This document shows, in pieces, positions 1 to 8,846 of a stretch of DNA of 64,000 nt. How positions within the stretch are numbered: position 1 is the stretch's first letter; each line of letters opens with the position of its first letter. The notes under the pieces were generated by a model, which saw nothing but the letters and a program-made list of their open reading frames with translations, was not told where the DNA came from and ran no database searches. The translations under genes were made by a program, and so were the position numbers. Origin of the DNA: Jejuia sp043557195 (lineage in GTDB: Bacteria; Bacteroidota; Bacteroidia; Flavobacteriales; Flavobacteriaceae); NCBI GenBank assembly GCA_043557195.1, contig CP121314.1, positions 558,001 to 622,000 of the forward strand, given 5' to 3'.

Positions 1-146
1 CCGCATCTAGTGGCGCTAACTTAACTGTAAATACATCTAAAGCACTTATAGCAAAAGCTTCAAGCGGTGCTAGTGTGAAATATTATGGCAACCCAGAAAT
101 GCTTGATACTGACAAAAGCTCTGGCGGAAGCGTAAGTAAAAGATAA
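1..146 (+). CDS. C-terminal end of a DUF2807 (head GIN domain) protein, partial
   Basis: Only the last 47 codons are visible, in the frame that starts at base 3 and stops with TAA at 144-146; the gene begins before the window. The visible protein has the repetitive Ala/Ser/Gly beta-strand pattern (ASSGANLTV, KASSGASVKYYGNPE) typical of the C-terminus of DUF2807 putative auto-transporter adhesins, which are predicted envelope beta-helix proteins. The next gene is of the same broad type. The molecular function of the family is not established. A clear terminator follows. Confidence 0.7.
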   Translation, partial: ASSGANLTVNTSKALIAKASSGASVKYYGNPEMLDTDKSSGGSVSKR

Positions 147-170
147 CCAACTAAACTTTATGAATTTTTG

Positions 171-210
171 ACCACCTTAAGCCTTAATTGGTTTAGGGTG
201 GTTTTTGTTT
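171..210 (+). terminator. Rho-independent terminator after the DUF2807 gene
   Basis: A 13-bp stem pairs 171-183 (ACCACCTTAAGCC) with 190-202 (GGTTTAGGGTGGT), including two G-U type pairs. The loop is TTAATT and a T-run follows from 202. It lies 25 bases after the stop codon, so it separates the partial gene from the one at 313. Confidence 0.8.
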
Positions 211-312
211 ATATTTGATTTCCCTGAAAAGTGACCTTTAGCTACTTAAGTGTGTCTAAATTAATAGTATAACGGTATAATATTTGCGTTATAATTTTTA
301 ACCCTCATTAAA

Positions 313-1149
313 ATGAAAAAAACACTTATAGCTTTAATTTCTGCTCTCGTAGTTTGTGGAATTACTCTAGCACAAAATCCTGAAAAAATAAAAGGAAACA
401 GATTAGTTTCTATTATAAATACTGAAATCAATTCGTTTCATACCATTGCTTTAGATGAAGATTTTGAAATAGATTTGATCTATAATAAAATCCCTTCTGT
501 TGAAATTGAAACAGACGAAAACTTACATGAGGTTATTGATTTCATGGTGAAAGACAGTGTGCTTTACTTTAATAAACTGAAGAAAATTACATCTAAAAAA
601 CGTCTGAATATTAAAGTGAGTTATGACGATTATTTACAACAGATAGAAGTTACCGATGATGCGGAAGTAAATGGGCTAACACCCTTAGATTTGTATTATG
701 GGGGACTGCTCACGAGTGGTTCTGCTAAAGTAGCCTTAACCATAAAAACAAATACCTTCAATTTTGAAAGCTCTGATAAAGCCAAAGTAAAATTAAACGT
801 AACAGCAGATACTTGTAATGTAAATATGAGAGGTACAGGAAAGCTAGAAGCTTTAATCAACGCTCCTAAAGTTTCCGCAGCATTGTATGAAAGAACCAAT
901 GCCATAATAGAAGGTAATTGCGATACTGCAGATATTGAACTGGACAACAATGCGCAGTTTCAAGGAAAAAATTTCACCGTGAATAGCTGCAAATTGATCT
1001 GTAATATTTCTAGTGATGCGTATTTAGAAGTAATTAAAGATATTACTATTGATGCTACTGGTACAAGTTCAATTTACTTATACCAAAATCCTAAAATTAC
1101 TATCAATAGTATGACGGATACTACGAAACTTCAAAAGAAAGTAAAGTAA
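313..1149 (+). CDS. Exported DUF2807-like (head GIN domain) protein
   Basis: 278 residues. An N-terminal signal peptide (MKKTLIALISALVVCGITLAQ) predicts export. The rest is beta-rich with many Asn/Thr/Ser turns. The order is: a GIN-type opening (residues about 35-110, with ALDEDFEIDLIY and VEIETDENL), then a repetitive strand-turn region (about 125-265) with the SGSAKVAL and SSDKAKVKLNV patterns of DUF2807 beta-helices. No catalytic motif was seen. The upstream neighbour appears to be a relative, and the gene is convergent with the sulfatase that ends one base later. The role is unknown; cell-surface or periplasmic location is likely. It is probably not part of the polysaccharide system. Confidence 0.65.
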   Translation: MKKTLIALISALVVCGITLAQNPEKIKGNRLVSIINTEINSFHTIALDEDFEIDLIYNKIPSVEIETDENLHEVIDFMVKDSVLYFNKLKKITSKKRLNIKVSYDDYLQQIEVTDDAEVNGLTPLDLYYGGLLTSGSAKVALTIKTNTFNFESSDKAKVKLNVTADTCNVNMRGTGKLEALINAPKVSAALYERTNAIIEGNCDTADIELDNNAQFQGKNFTVNSCKLICNISSDAYLEVIKDITIDATGTSSIYLYQNPKITINSMTDTTKLQKKVK

Positions 1150-1150
1150 T

Positions 1151-2692
1151 TTAGTTGAAATAGTCCCAAAAATTAACTTCTCTACCCTTTTGGTCAGATT
1201 TACCATCTCCAAAATTGACAGCTTGCTCTTTCATTTCTTGACGCATTTCTTTCAATAATTCTTCATACTCTGGCAAGAAAGATAAATCGGTAGTTTCCCA
1301 TGGATCTTTTTCAATATTAAAAAGTTGTGTTACTCTAGATCCTGCAGTGTATGGCCCATTTTTCCAATGTACCCCGGGAGCTTTCACATATTCTATTAAC
1401 TTATACTCGCCTTTTCTATAACCCCTTTGAAATTGCTTGTAGGCATGATATGTTGTATTTCTTACCTCTTTAACTTCACCATTGATAACAGGGACTAAAC
1501 TTTTACCATTCGCAGATTCTGGAGCTTCAATATTTACAACCTCACATACCGTTGGGAAAATATCATGTGTGTAGACAAAGGCATCAATCCTTTTTCCTTT
1601 ATCCTTTATGAATCCACCAGAAAGTACAAAAGGCACATGAATACCGTCTTCATCATATACACTTTGCTTTCCAATCAAGCCATGATTTCCCACTGCTAAA
1701 CCACTATCTCCAGCAAAAACAATTAAAGTATTTTTATACTGTCCTGTTTTCTTTAACGTTGCAATTACCTTCCTAATCTGCTCGTCTAAATGTGTGATAA
1801 TAGCATAATACTCCGCTAAATGCTTTCTTGCAACCTCTGTTGTTCGAGGCCAAGGGGCAAGTGCTTCATCACGCAGTGTCATATCTCCATTATCAAAAGG
1901 ATGCTGTGGCATGTAGGAAGGTGTTAATGTAATATCTTCATGCTTATACATATCCAAATATTTCTTTGGAGCTTGCCTTGGGTCGTGTGGTGCATGAAAC
2001 GCCAAATACATAAAAAACGGTTTGTCTTCTTTATAATTCGAAATATAGTTTGATGCAGATTCCGCAAAAATTTCTGAAGTATGTGGTCCATTTGCTTCTG
2101 TTCCTGTTGGCCCTCTTTTGTCATTGTCGGTTAAACCTCTTTTTATTCGTTTTCCGTTTTCATCAAACTGTAATAAGTAGGCCTCTTCTCTAGTGTATTT
2201 TCCATTTTTATTAAAATCCCAAAATGGCATTCTAAAATGATCAACTAAATAAGCACTTCTACCCATTATTTTATCACCTGAATCGAAAGAACGATTTAAA
2301 GATGCGTTATCCTGATGCCATTTCCCTACTATATGAGAGTTGTAACCTTTTTTCTTAAACCACTCACCCATTGTCGTATGGCTTTCAGGTATATTTCTAC
2401 CAATCCCATCTAACGAAAATAAATGTCGCCCCGTAAGCAACATTGCGCGACTTGGTATACAGGTTGCACCTGAGAAAGCTCCCTGCAAATAGGTTTTGGT
2501 AAAAGCTATTCCGTCTTCCGCTAGTTTATCCATATTAGGCGTTTTAACTGGCATACCTCCTAAAGCATGAACACCAGTGTAACGGTGGTCATCAGTGTAA
2601 ACTATTATTACATTTGGTTTAGCATCATTTGTTTGCGCACATGAAAAGAAAACCTTAGTAAAAAGACAAATAATTGCTATCTTAAATTTCAT
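1151..2692 (-). CDS. Type I (formylglycine) sulfatase, lipoprotein
   Basis: 513 residues with a lipoprotein signal (lipobox FFSC, Cys18). It should hydrolyse a sulfate ester on a carbohydrate in the periplasm or at the outer membrane. Visible S1 hallmarks are the metal-binding DD at 34-35, the CIPSR signature with Cys78 as the residue converted to formylglycine, a GKWH motif, and a late metal site (AGDSG...NHG). The length is normal for the family. The gene diverges from the GH29 operon across a 361-base gap. A weak copy of the shared CAGGA-type promoter element lies upstream (see rejected list). The exact substrate cannot be read from sequence; the context suggests an algal sulfated glycan. 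Confidence 0.9.
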   Translation of the reverse strand: MKFKIAIICLFTKVFFSCAQTNDAKPNVIIVYTDDHRYTGVHALGGMPVKTPNMDKLAEDGIAFTKTYLQGAFSGATCIPSRAMLLTGRHLFSLDGIGRNIPESHTTMGEWFKKKGYNSHIVGKWHQDNASLNRSFDSGDKIMGRSAYLVDHFRMPFWDFNKNGKYTREEAYLLQFDENGKRIKRGLTDNDKRGPTGTEANGPHTSEIFAESASNYISNYKEDKPFFMYLAFHAPHDPRQAPKKYLDMYKHEDITLTPSYMPQHPFDNGDMTLRDEALAPWPRTTEVARKHLAEYYAIITHLDEQIRKVIATLKKTGQYKNTLIVFAGDSGLAVGNHGLIGKQSVYDEDGIHVPFVLSGGFIKDKGKRIDAFVYTHDIFPTVCEVVNIEAPESANGKSLVPVINGEVKEVRNTTYHAYKQFQRGYRKGEYKLIEYVKAPGVHWKNGPYTAGSRVTQLFNIEKDPWETTDLSFLPEYEELLKEMRQEMKEQAVNFGDGKSDQKGREVNFWDYFN

Positions 2693-3053
2693 AATTCAAG
2701 GGTGGGTATTTTATATTTCAAAGAAACAAAAGATTTCATTTAACATTTATAACATATGGCTTAATATAAATAACTTTTGTCCATTTCCGTTTTTGACCAT
2801 AAAACTTTGATCTAAATTTAATATTTTAAACTTCTAAATTCATACATGATTAAAAACAAACAATTACTCCAATTGTTTTCTGAATAACCTGTACAACTTG
2901 AAAAATAGAAGTTCAAAAAAAGATCATTAACCCTTGAACTTAAGAATTATATTAGCATTTTTTCAGACGTGATAAACTACGTATTGACTTTTTTCTAATA
3001 TCTTTAGTGACTACCTCTAAGCTTTATAGTATTTGAATATTAAAATTAACCAA
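2693..3053 (+). other. Divergent intergenic region between sulfatase and GH29
   Basis: 361 AT-rich bases without a gene. It must carry promoters for the sulfatase (minus) and the GH29 operon (plus). A possible plus-strand -7 box is TATCTTTA at 2999-3006, but no well-spaced -33 box was found. For the minus side, an isolated ACCTG at 2887-2891 lies 22 bases from ATTGTTTG (2857-2864), a weak echo of the shared regulon promoter. No RNA hairpin or repeat stands out. Confidence 0.4.
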
Positions 3054-4355
3054 ATGAAAAAAACGATTCTCTTAATTTTTGTTGCTTTAATAAGTTTAAA
3101 AAGTTTTTCACAAAAAAATTACGTACCAACAGCAAGTAACTTAGAAGCACGCCAATGGTTTGAAGATGCCAAATTTGGACTGTTTATTCATTGGGGTGTA
3201 TACAGTATTTTGGGAGATGGAGAATGGGTTATGCAGCATCAGAATATTTCAGTTGAGAATTATGAAAAGCTCCCAGCCTTTTTTAATCCTATTGAATTCA
3301 ATGCTAAAGAATGGGTTAAAATTGCGAAAGATGCTGGAATGAAATATATTACAATTACCAGTAGACATCATGATGGTTTTTCAATGTTTGACTCTAAAGC
3401 GACAGATTATACTATTATTCAAAAAACACCATACAAGAAAGATGTATTAAAAGAATTAGCAAATGAATGCGAAAAAGAAGGTTTAAAATTGTTTTTCTAT
3501 TATTCGCTTTTAGATTGGAATAGAGATGATTATTTTCCAAGAGGAAGAACTGGTACAGGTATTAAAGGAAGAAAAGAAGGGGATTGGAAAAACTATATAA
3601 ACTTTATGAAAGCCCAATTAACAGAATTACTCACGAATTATGGTGAGATTGGAGGAATTTGGTTTGATGGCCATTGGGATAAAAAAAACACAAACTGGCA
3701 TTATGACGAAATTTACAAATTAGTTCATGAATTACAACCTCAATGTTTAATAGGAAATAATCACCATGAAAGTGTAAAAGAAGGGGAAGATTTTCAAATG
3801 TTTGAAAAAGATTTACCGGGTAAAGCTACACAAAGATTTGCGAGTAAAGCTGAAGATATCGGCACATTACCTAAGGAAGTATGCGAAACTATCAATGGTT
3901 CATGGGGATTTAATATTCGTGACAACAAGCATAAAAGCAGAAAAACTTTAATACAATATTTGATAAGTGCTGCAGGTTACAACAGTAACTTGTTACTAAA
4001 TGTGGGGCCAATGCCTAACGGAAAAATTCAACCTGAGCATGTGCAATCTCTAAAGGAAATAGGTGACTGGTTAAACATGTATGGAGAAACAATATATGGA
4101 ACCAGAGCAGGTATTATTCCTCCATCTAAAACTATGGTGTCTACTCAAAAGGATAATACTCTTTACCTTCATTGGCTAGACAATAAAAATGAAACTGTTT
4201 TTGTCCCTGACTTTAAAGAGAGTATTAGCGCTGTTAAACTTTTCAAGAGTAAGGAAAAATTAAAATATAAAAAAGACAGTTATGGGCTTTTATTAAAAAT
4301 ACCAAAAGATCAGTTGGATGACATAGATACGATTATTGAAATAACTCTTAAGTAA
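3054..4355 (+). CDS. GH29 alpha-L-fucosidase-like glycoside hydrolase, exported
   Basis: 433 residues from the ATG at 3054. The in-frame TTG at 3033 is less likely because the signal peptide MKKTILLIFVALISLKSFSQ begins at 3054. GH29 enzymes remove alpha-L-fucose by a retaining mechanism. Visible features are FGLFIHWG near residue 42, ITSRHHDGF near 102, and GGIWFDG, whose Asp205 fits the conserved nucleophile. The short C-terminal beta domain (about 345-433) ends without a sorting domain, so the protein is probably periplasmic. It begins an operon: the SDR gene starts on the base after its stop codon, which links this glycosidase to deoxysugar catabolism. The true substrate could be another alpha-L-deoxysugar or galactose-like residue. 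Confidence 0.85.
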   Translation: MKKTILLIFVALISLKSFSQKNYVPTASNLEARQWFEDAKFGLFIHWGVYSILGDGEWVMQHQNISVENYEKLPAFFNPIEFNAKEWVKIAKDAGMKYITITSRHHDGFSMFDSKATDYTIIQKTPYKKDVLKELANECEKEGLKLFFYYSLLDWNRDDYFPRGRTGTGIKGRKEGDWKNYINFMKAQLTELLTNYGEIGGIWFDGHWDKKNTNWHYDEIYKLVHELQPQCLIGNNHHESVKEGEDFQMFEKDLPGKATQRFASKAEDIGTLPKEVCETINGSWGFNIRDNKHKSRKTLIQYLISAAGYNSNLLLNVGPMPNGKIQPEHVQSLKEIGDWLNMYGETIYGTRAGIIPPSKTMVSTQKDNTLYLHWLDNKNETVFVPDFKESISAVKLFKSKEKLKYKKDSYGLLLKIPKDQLDDIDTIIEITLK

Positions 4356-5135
4356 ATGACAAAGTTCAGTTTAAAAAGTAAAACAGCTATTGTAACTGGA
4401 GGAGGAAGTGGCATTGGAAAAGCCATAGCTTTAACTTTTGCCAATCAGGGGGCAAAAGTTCATGTTTTGGACATTAATTTGGAAGAAGCGAATGAAACAT
4501 TACATGCTATTAAACAATCTGGTAAACTAGCTGAAGCACATCAATGTGATGTAGCCAATCAACAAAATGTTAATGAGGTTATTCAAAAAATTGCAAAAAA
4601 AGAAAAGATAGATATTTTAATAAATAATGCTGGTATTGCGCACATTGGTAATATTGAAGCTGTAGAAGAAGAAGATTTAGATCGACTTTATGAAGTTAAT
4701 GTAAAGGGAATTTATAACTGTATTAAAGCAACCATTCCATCACTAAAAAAAGGCGGTGGGGCAATTTTAAATCTGGCATCTATTGGATCTTCGGTGGGTT
4801 TAAATGATCGTTTTGCATATTCTATGAGCAAGGGAGCTGTTCTAACTATGACGTATTCAGTAGCAAAAGATTATATACAAGATGGTATTAGATGTAATTG
4901 TATGGCTCCTGGAAGAGTGCATACACCATTTGTAGATGGTTTTATAAAAAGAAATTATCCAGGTAGAGAAAAAGAAATGTTTGATAAATTATCGAAAACT
5001 CAACCTATTGGAAGAATGGCTAATACACAAGAAATTGCAGACTTAGCATTATTTTTATGTTCTGATGAAGCTGGATTTATAACAGGATCTAACTATCCTA
5101 TTGATGGAGGATTTGTAACACTAAATGGTAAATAA
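4356..5135 (+). CDS. SDR oxidoreductase, probable 2-keto-3-deoxy-L-fuconate-type dehydrogenase
   Basis: 259 residues, the normal length of a classical short-chain dehydrogenase. The NAD-binding TGGGSGIG is near residue 14, NNAG near 90, a catalytic Ser in LASIGSS, and YSMSK holds the Tyr/Lys pair. It ends with the usual FITGSNYPIDGG. The start codon abuts the GH29 stop and the FAH-family gene follows after 14 bases, so the three are surely co-transcribed. An SDR next to an FAH hydrolase matches the last two steps of the non-phosphorylative L-fucose (or L-rhamnose) route: oxidation of 2-keto-3-deoxy-fuconate, then cleavage. The substrate is inferred from this pairing; the family is certain. 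Confidence 0.75.
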   Translation: MTKFSLKSKTAIVTGGGSGIGKAIALTFANQGAKVHVLDINLEEANETLHAIKQSGKLAEAHQCDVANQQNVNEVIQKIAKKEKIDILINNAGIAHIGNIEAVEEEDLDRLYEVNVKGIYNCIKATIPSLKKGGGAILNLASIGSSVGLNDRFAYSMSKGAVLTMTYSVAKDYIQDGIRCNCMAPGRVHTPFVDGFIKRNYPGREKEMFDKLSKTQPIGRMANTQEIADLALFLCSDEAGFITGSNYPIDGGFVTLNGK

Positions 5136-5149
5136 TAAAGACTTATAGA

Positions 5150-6004
5150 ATGAAATTAATAAGATTTGGAGCAGTAAATAAAGAAAACCCAGGAGTGCAA
5201 TTAGAAGATGGTACAAGGATAGATGTTTCGGGATTTGGTATGGACTATAACGAGGAATTCTTTGGACACAATGGTATTGAAAAACTTAAAACTTGGCTAA
5301 AATCTAATCAATCCAATTGCCCAATAATTAAAGATGAAGAACGTCTGGGAGCACCACTAGTTAGACCATCTAAAATTGTTTGTGTTGGGTTAAACTATGC
5401 TAAGCATGCCAAAGAAGCTGGTATGGAAATCCCGAAAGAGCCTGTTATATTTTTTAAAGCTACATCTGCTATCATAGGCCCTTATGATGATATTATTATT
5501 CCGAAGGGAAGTTTAAAAACAGACTGGGAAGTAGAATTATCTGTTGTTATTGGAAAAAAGGCTTCATATCTTGAAGAAAACGACGTTTTTAATCATGTAG
5601 CTGGTTACGTTTTACATAATGATGTAAGTGAAAGAGCTTACCAATTAGAACGTTCTGGTCAATGGGTTAAAGGAAAAAGTTGCGACACCTTTGCCCCTAT
5701 TGGTCCGTTTATAGCAACGGCTGATGAAATTGAAAACCCAAACAACTTAAACTTGTGGTTAAAACTAAACGGAAAGCTAATGCAAAATAGCTCTACATCG
5801 GATTTCATTTTCAATATACAAGAGTCCATAAGTCACATCAGTCAATTCATGACTTTACTTCCTGGGGATATTATATCAACTGGAACGCCTTTTGGCGTAG
5901 GTATGGGGTTAAAACCACCATTATATTTAAAACCAGGTGATGTTGTAGAGCTTGGTATTGATGGTTTAGGAACATCTAAGCAAAATGTTATAGCTTATAA
6001 ATAA
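5150..6004 (+). CDS. FAH-family hydrolase, probable 2,4-diketo-3-deoxy-L-fuconate hydrolase
   Basis: 284 residues of the fumarylacetoacetate hydrolase fold. Seen are the N-terminal domain (1-70), VCVGLNYAKHAKEAG near residue 78, EPVIFFK near 96, the metal-site acidic residues in DWEVELSVVIG near 125, and the GDIISTGTPFGVG block near 238. In the L-fucose and L-rhamnose diketo-hydrolase pathways this family splits 2,4-diketo-3-deoxy-aldonate to pyruvate and lactate. It is the last gene of the GH29-SDR-FAH operon and converges with the TRAP gene, 27 bases away. The earlier pathway enzymes (sugar dehydrogenase, lactonase, dehydratase) are not in the window. Acylpyruvase is the generic alternative. 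Confidence 0.75.
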   Translation: MKLIRFGAVNKENPGVQLEDGTRIDVSGFGMDYNEEFFGHNGIEKLKTWLKSNQSNCPIIKDEERLGAPLVRPSKIVCVGLNYAKHAKEAGMEIPKEPVIFFKATSAIIGPYDDIIIPKGSLKTDWEVELSVVIGKKASYLEENDVFNHVAGYVLHNDVSERAYQLERSGQWVKGKSCDTFAPIGPFIATADEIENPNNLNLWLKLNGKLMQNSSTSDFIFNIQESISHISQFMTLLPGDIISTGTPFGVGMGLKPPLYLKPGDVVELGIDGLGTSKQNVIAYK

Positions 6005-6031
6005 ACCTAAATAATTTATAAATTGAATTTA

Positions 6032-7336
6032 TTACAACCCAAACAATCTAGGTAGCAATAATGAAATCTCAGGTATATATGTGATTAGCAATAATACTAT
6101 TACCATAATTAATAAAAAGGGCAATAATGGTTTAACTACCTGGGACACCGAAACCTTGGCAATTCCACTACCTACAAAGAGTATAGTACCCACAGGAGGT
6201 GTACATAATCCGATACAAAGATTTAGTACGAGTACAATTCCGAAATGAACAGGATCCATACCCAAAGCCACAACTACTGGTAAAAATATAGGTGTAAAAA
6301 TTAATACCGCAGGTGTCATATCCATGAAGGTCCCAACAATCAAAAGTGTTAAGTTTATCACTAAAAATATTACAAACTTATTACTAAACTGTTCTAGTAG
6401 AAAACTACTCATAAGTTCCGGAATACTCTCAAAAGAAAACAACCAACTCATAGCCATAGAAGTACAAATCAAAAACATTACTACAGCTGTGGTTTTTGCA
6501 CTATTCAATAAAATATTAGGAAAACTCTTAATCGTAACACTCTTGTATATCAAAGCCAAAATTGCAGCGTATAACACGGCTATTACTGAAGCTTCAGTTG
6601 CTGTAAAAATACCAGCTACAATTCCACCTACCACAATAAACAAGAGTAATAAGCTAAAAAATGCCTTTCTAAAATGATTCCAAACTTCTTTAAGGGTAGC
6701 ACGCTGTCCCCTAGCAAATTTCTTTTTAACAGCTACAAAAATGATATATCCAATTAAGGCCAGCCCTAATAAAATTCCTGGTAAATAACCAGCAATAAAC
6801 AAAGCTGCTACAGAAGCTGCCCCACCGCTAGCTAAGGCGTAAACAATTAAAATATTACTTGGTGGAATTAATAACCCAGTAGTAGAAGACGTGATGTTTA
6901 CAGATGCACTAAACTCTCTTGGGTAACCTTCTTCTTCCATACGATCGGTCATAATACTTCCTATGGCCGAGGTTGCAGCAATTGCCGAACCAGAAATCGC
7001 ACCAAACAACATAGATGCCAAAACATTTACATAAGCTAATCCTCCTGGTAGGCTGGCAACTAATGATTTTGCGAAATTAATAAGCCTGTTAGCAATACCT
7101 CCTTGTTTCATAATCTCACCTGCTAACACAAAAAATGGAATAGCCAATAGAGCAAAACTATCAATACCTGTAGTCATTCTTTGGGCAATAGTTGTTAATC
7201 CAGGTAGCTTGTCAATATTCAGTAATAAACTAATTGTGGTTGAAATACCTATACTGTAAGCTACAGGTACCTTAAGCATTAATAATGTAAAGAAACTAGC
7301 AAATAATACGATGATACTTAAAACTTCAATACTCAT
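6032..7336 (-). CDS. dctM: TRAP transporter large permease subunit (DctM family)
   Basis: 434 residues, almost wholly hydrophobic, with about 12 membrane segments. It is the ion-coupled translocating subunit of a tripartite ATP-independent periplasmic transporter. The family pattern is clear: PFFVLAGEIM near residue 66, GAISGSAIAATSAIGSI near 112, STTGLLIPPSNILIVYA near 150, and LCIGLCTPPVGTILFVG near 372. The small permease ends three bases upstream and the binding protein precedes that, so all three subunits are encoded together. They follow uxuB-uxuA-uxaC in one operon. Uptake of glucuronate or a related uronate across the inner membrane is therefore the best guess. Confidence 0.92.
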   Translation of the reverse strand: MSIEVLSIIVLFASFFTLLMLKVPVAYSIGISTTISLLLNIDKLPGLTTIAQRMTTGIDSFALLAIPFFVLAGEIMKQGGIANRLINFAKSLVASLPGGLAYVNVLASMLFGAISGSAIAATSAIGSIMTDRMEEEGYPREFSASVNITSSTTGLLIPPSNILIVYALASGGAASVAALFIAGYLPGILLGLALIGYIIFVAVKKKFARGQRATLKEVWNHFRKAFFSLLLLFIVVGGIVAGIFTATEASVIAVLYAAILALIYKSVTIKSFPNILLNSAKTTAVVMFLICTSMAMSWLFSFESIPELMSSFLLEQFSNKFVIFLVINLTLLIVGTFMDMTPAVLIFTPIFLPVVVALGMDPVHFGIVLVLNLCIGLCTPPVGTILFVGSGIAKVSVSQVVKPLLPFLLIMVIVLLLITYIPEISLLLPRLFGL

Positions 7337-7338
7337 GG

Positions 7339-7830
7339 TTAGTCGGTTATTTGGTTCTTAGAAATTTTAGAAATGTGATATACGGAAAACCACATGATGA
7401 GCAAGCCACTAAAGGGTAAAATAGCATAAATATATCCTAACGGAATTCTTAATGTTCCTGAGAGTTGCCCTAAATGCAAGGTTGTATAAACCAAGTTAAG
7501 ACCTCCAATTACCATAACAATTAATGCGAATAAAAAGATTAATATCTCAATAAAAATAGAAACCTTCTTTTTGGTTTTATCTGAAAACTTTCGGTACAAG
7601 AAATCCATTGATAAATGCTCTCGTTTGGCATTTAGGTATGCGGCGCCTAAAATTGACATCCATATTAGTGAAAATCTTGCCAATTCTTCTGTCCATGAAA
7701 ATGATGCTTTTAAAACATATCTTGAAAATACCTGAAATAACACATCAAATACCAATAGAATAAAAACAGCTATAAGAAAAATTTCCATAAACCGTACCGC
7801 CTTATTAAATAGAAGATTAGATGTTTTCAT
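7339..7830 (-). CDS. dctQ: TRAP transporter small permease subunit (DctQ family)
   Basis: 163 residues with four membrane segments (about 15-37, 55-70, 92-112 and 133-155), the expected topology. The family motif SWTEELARFSLIWMSILGAA starts near residue 44, and the conserved H-L-x-x-D-F pattern is near 72. It assembles with the large permease and docks the binding protein. It lies two bases from the genes on each side. The substrate is inferred to be a uronate from the operon. Confidence 0.9.
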   Translation of the reverse strand: MKTSNLLFNKAVRFMEIFLIAVFILLVFDVLFQVFSRYVLKASFSWTEELARFSLIWMSILGAAYLNAKREHLSMDFLYRKFSDKTKKKVSIFIEILIFLFALIVMVIGGLNLVYTTLHLGQLSGTLRIPLGYIYAILPFSGLLIMWFSVYHISKISKNQITD

Positions 7831-7832
7831 CG

Positions 7833-8843
7833 TTATTGGGCTTTTATGTCTTTAACTATTTTAGATAATTCAGGGTATTCTTTTTTGAAAGTTTCAACAA
7901 CCGATTCTGTTTTATCAGCAAATAATGATTTTTCCGGAATAATAACTTCAACTCCAGCTTCTTTTACAATTTTCATACATTCTTCTACTGATTCTGCCCA
8001 AAATTGTTTCTGTGCTTGTGCAGATTCGTCAGCTGCTTCTTGAACCCATTGTTTCTCTTGCTCTGATAATTTCTCCCACTGTTTGGTTCCTATAAGTAAT
8101 ACATCTGGCACCGATGAATGTTGATCTAAAATGTAGTATTTGCTGATTTCATAATGGTTTGACGACACAAATGATGGCGGATTATTTTCCGCCCCATCAA
8201 CCACGCCTTGTTGTATTGCAGTATACAATTCACCATAAGCCATAGGTGTTGCTGAACCTCCCAAAGCATTTACCATATTAATGGCCATTTGGTTGTTCAT
8301 TACACGTATTTTTAAACCGTTTAAATCTTCTGGTGTTCTAATAGCTTTATTTGAGGTGTAAAAACTTCGGCTTCCAGCATCATAATAACACAATCCTCGT
8401 AACCAAAACTTACTACCTTTTTCTAAAATAGACTTACCTATGTCGCCTTCCAATACATCAAATTGATGTTGCTTATCTCTAAATAAATATGGAATACCAA
8501 GCACGTGATACTCTGGTACAAAGTTAGATAATGTAGCAGCACTTACCTTTGTAATAGCAACACTTCCTATTTGCAGTAGTTCTAAAACCTCACGCTCTGA
8601 ACCAAGTTGTCCGTCAGGAAAAATCTTAATTTTTATGGCTCCTTCAGATTTTTTTTCTAGTGCCTTTTGAAATTCAACTATCCCTTTGTGCACAGGGTGT
8701 GTTTGTGGTAGTGTATGGGCTAAATACAGAATTTTTGATTGCTCTTTCTCAACACAAGATCCAAGAATTATACAAGTGAGTAGAAGTAAAATACCTTTTA
8801 TTTTCATTGTTTTTAATTTAGATGTAGTCTTAAGTAAATTCAT
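7833..8843 (-). CDS. dctP: TRAP transporter substrate-binding protein (DctP family), lipoprotein
   Basis: 336 residues from the ATG at 8843. A second ATG at 8807 (MKIKGILLLL) gives a neater lipoprotein signal, with the lipobox ILGSC, and may be the real start. The mature protein is a DctP solute-binding protein: FPDGQLGSEREVLELLQIG near residue 76, and a LNGLKIRVMNNQ stretch near 178, whose Arg in this family usually binds the substrate carboxylate, followed by GATP-like and TAIQQGVVDGAENNP motifs. It sits between uxaC and the small permease. A carboxylated sugar such as glucuronate is the likely ligand. A lipid anchor is common for binding proteins in Bacteroidota. Confidence 0.9.
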   Translation of the reverse strand: MNLLKTTSKLKTMKIKGILLLLTCIILGSCVEKEQSKILYLAHTLPQTHPVHKGIVEFQKALEKKSEGAIKIKIFPDGQLGSEREVLELLQIGSVAITKVSAATLSNFVPEYHVLGIPYLFRDKQHQFDVLEGDIGKSILEKGSKFWLRGLCYYDAGSRSFYTSNKAIRTPEDLNGLKIRVMNNQMAINMVNALGGSATPMAYGELYTAIQQGVVDGAENNPPSFVSSNHYEISKYYILDQHSSVPDVLLIGTKQWEKLSEQEKQWVQEAADESAQAQKQFWAESVEECMKIVKEAGVEVIIPEKSLFADKTESVVETFKKEYPELSKIVKDIKAQ

Positions 8844-8846
8844 ATT

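Noticed and set aside
696..950. Antisense frames inside the DUF2807 gene and, likewise, inside most other genes
   Set aside because: They lie fully within longer genes with clear family membership and show low-complexity composition typical of reverse-complement shadows.
2857..2901. Possible eighth CAGGA-type promoter before the sulfatase at 1151-2692
   Set aside because: ACCTG at 2887-2891 sits exactly 22 bases from ATTGTTTG, but the second unit 10 bases away (CTTGA) does not match and the TA of the -7 box is missing. It is too weak to list as a regulon member.
3033..3053. TTG start for GH29
   Set aside because: The ATG at 3054 starts directly at a standard signal peptide; the upstream residues would spoil it. 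The same reasoning rejected the TTG starts at 29397, 56075 and 61670.
6005..6031. Terminator between the FAH gene and the TRAP gene
   Set aside because: The convergent gap has only a short AT inverted repeat with almost no loop and no G-C pairs; it is not convincing.
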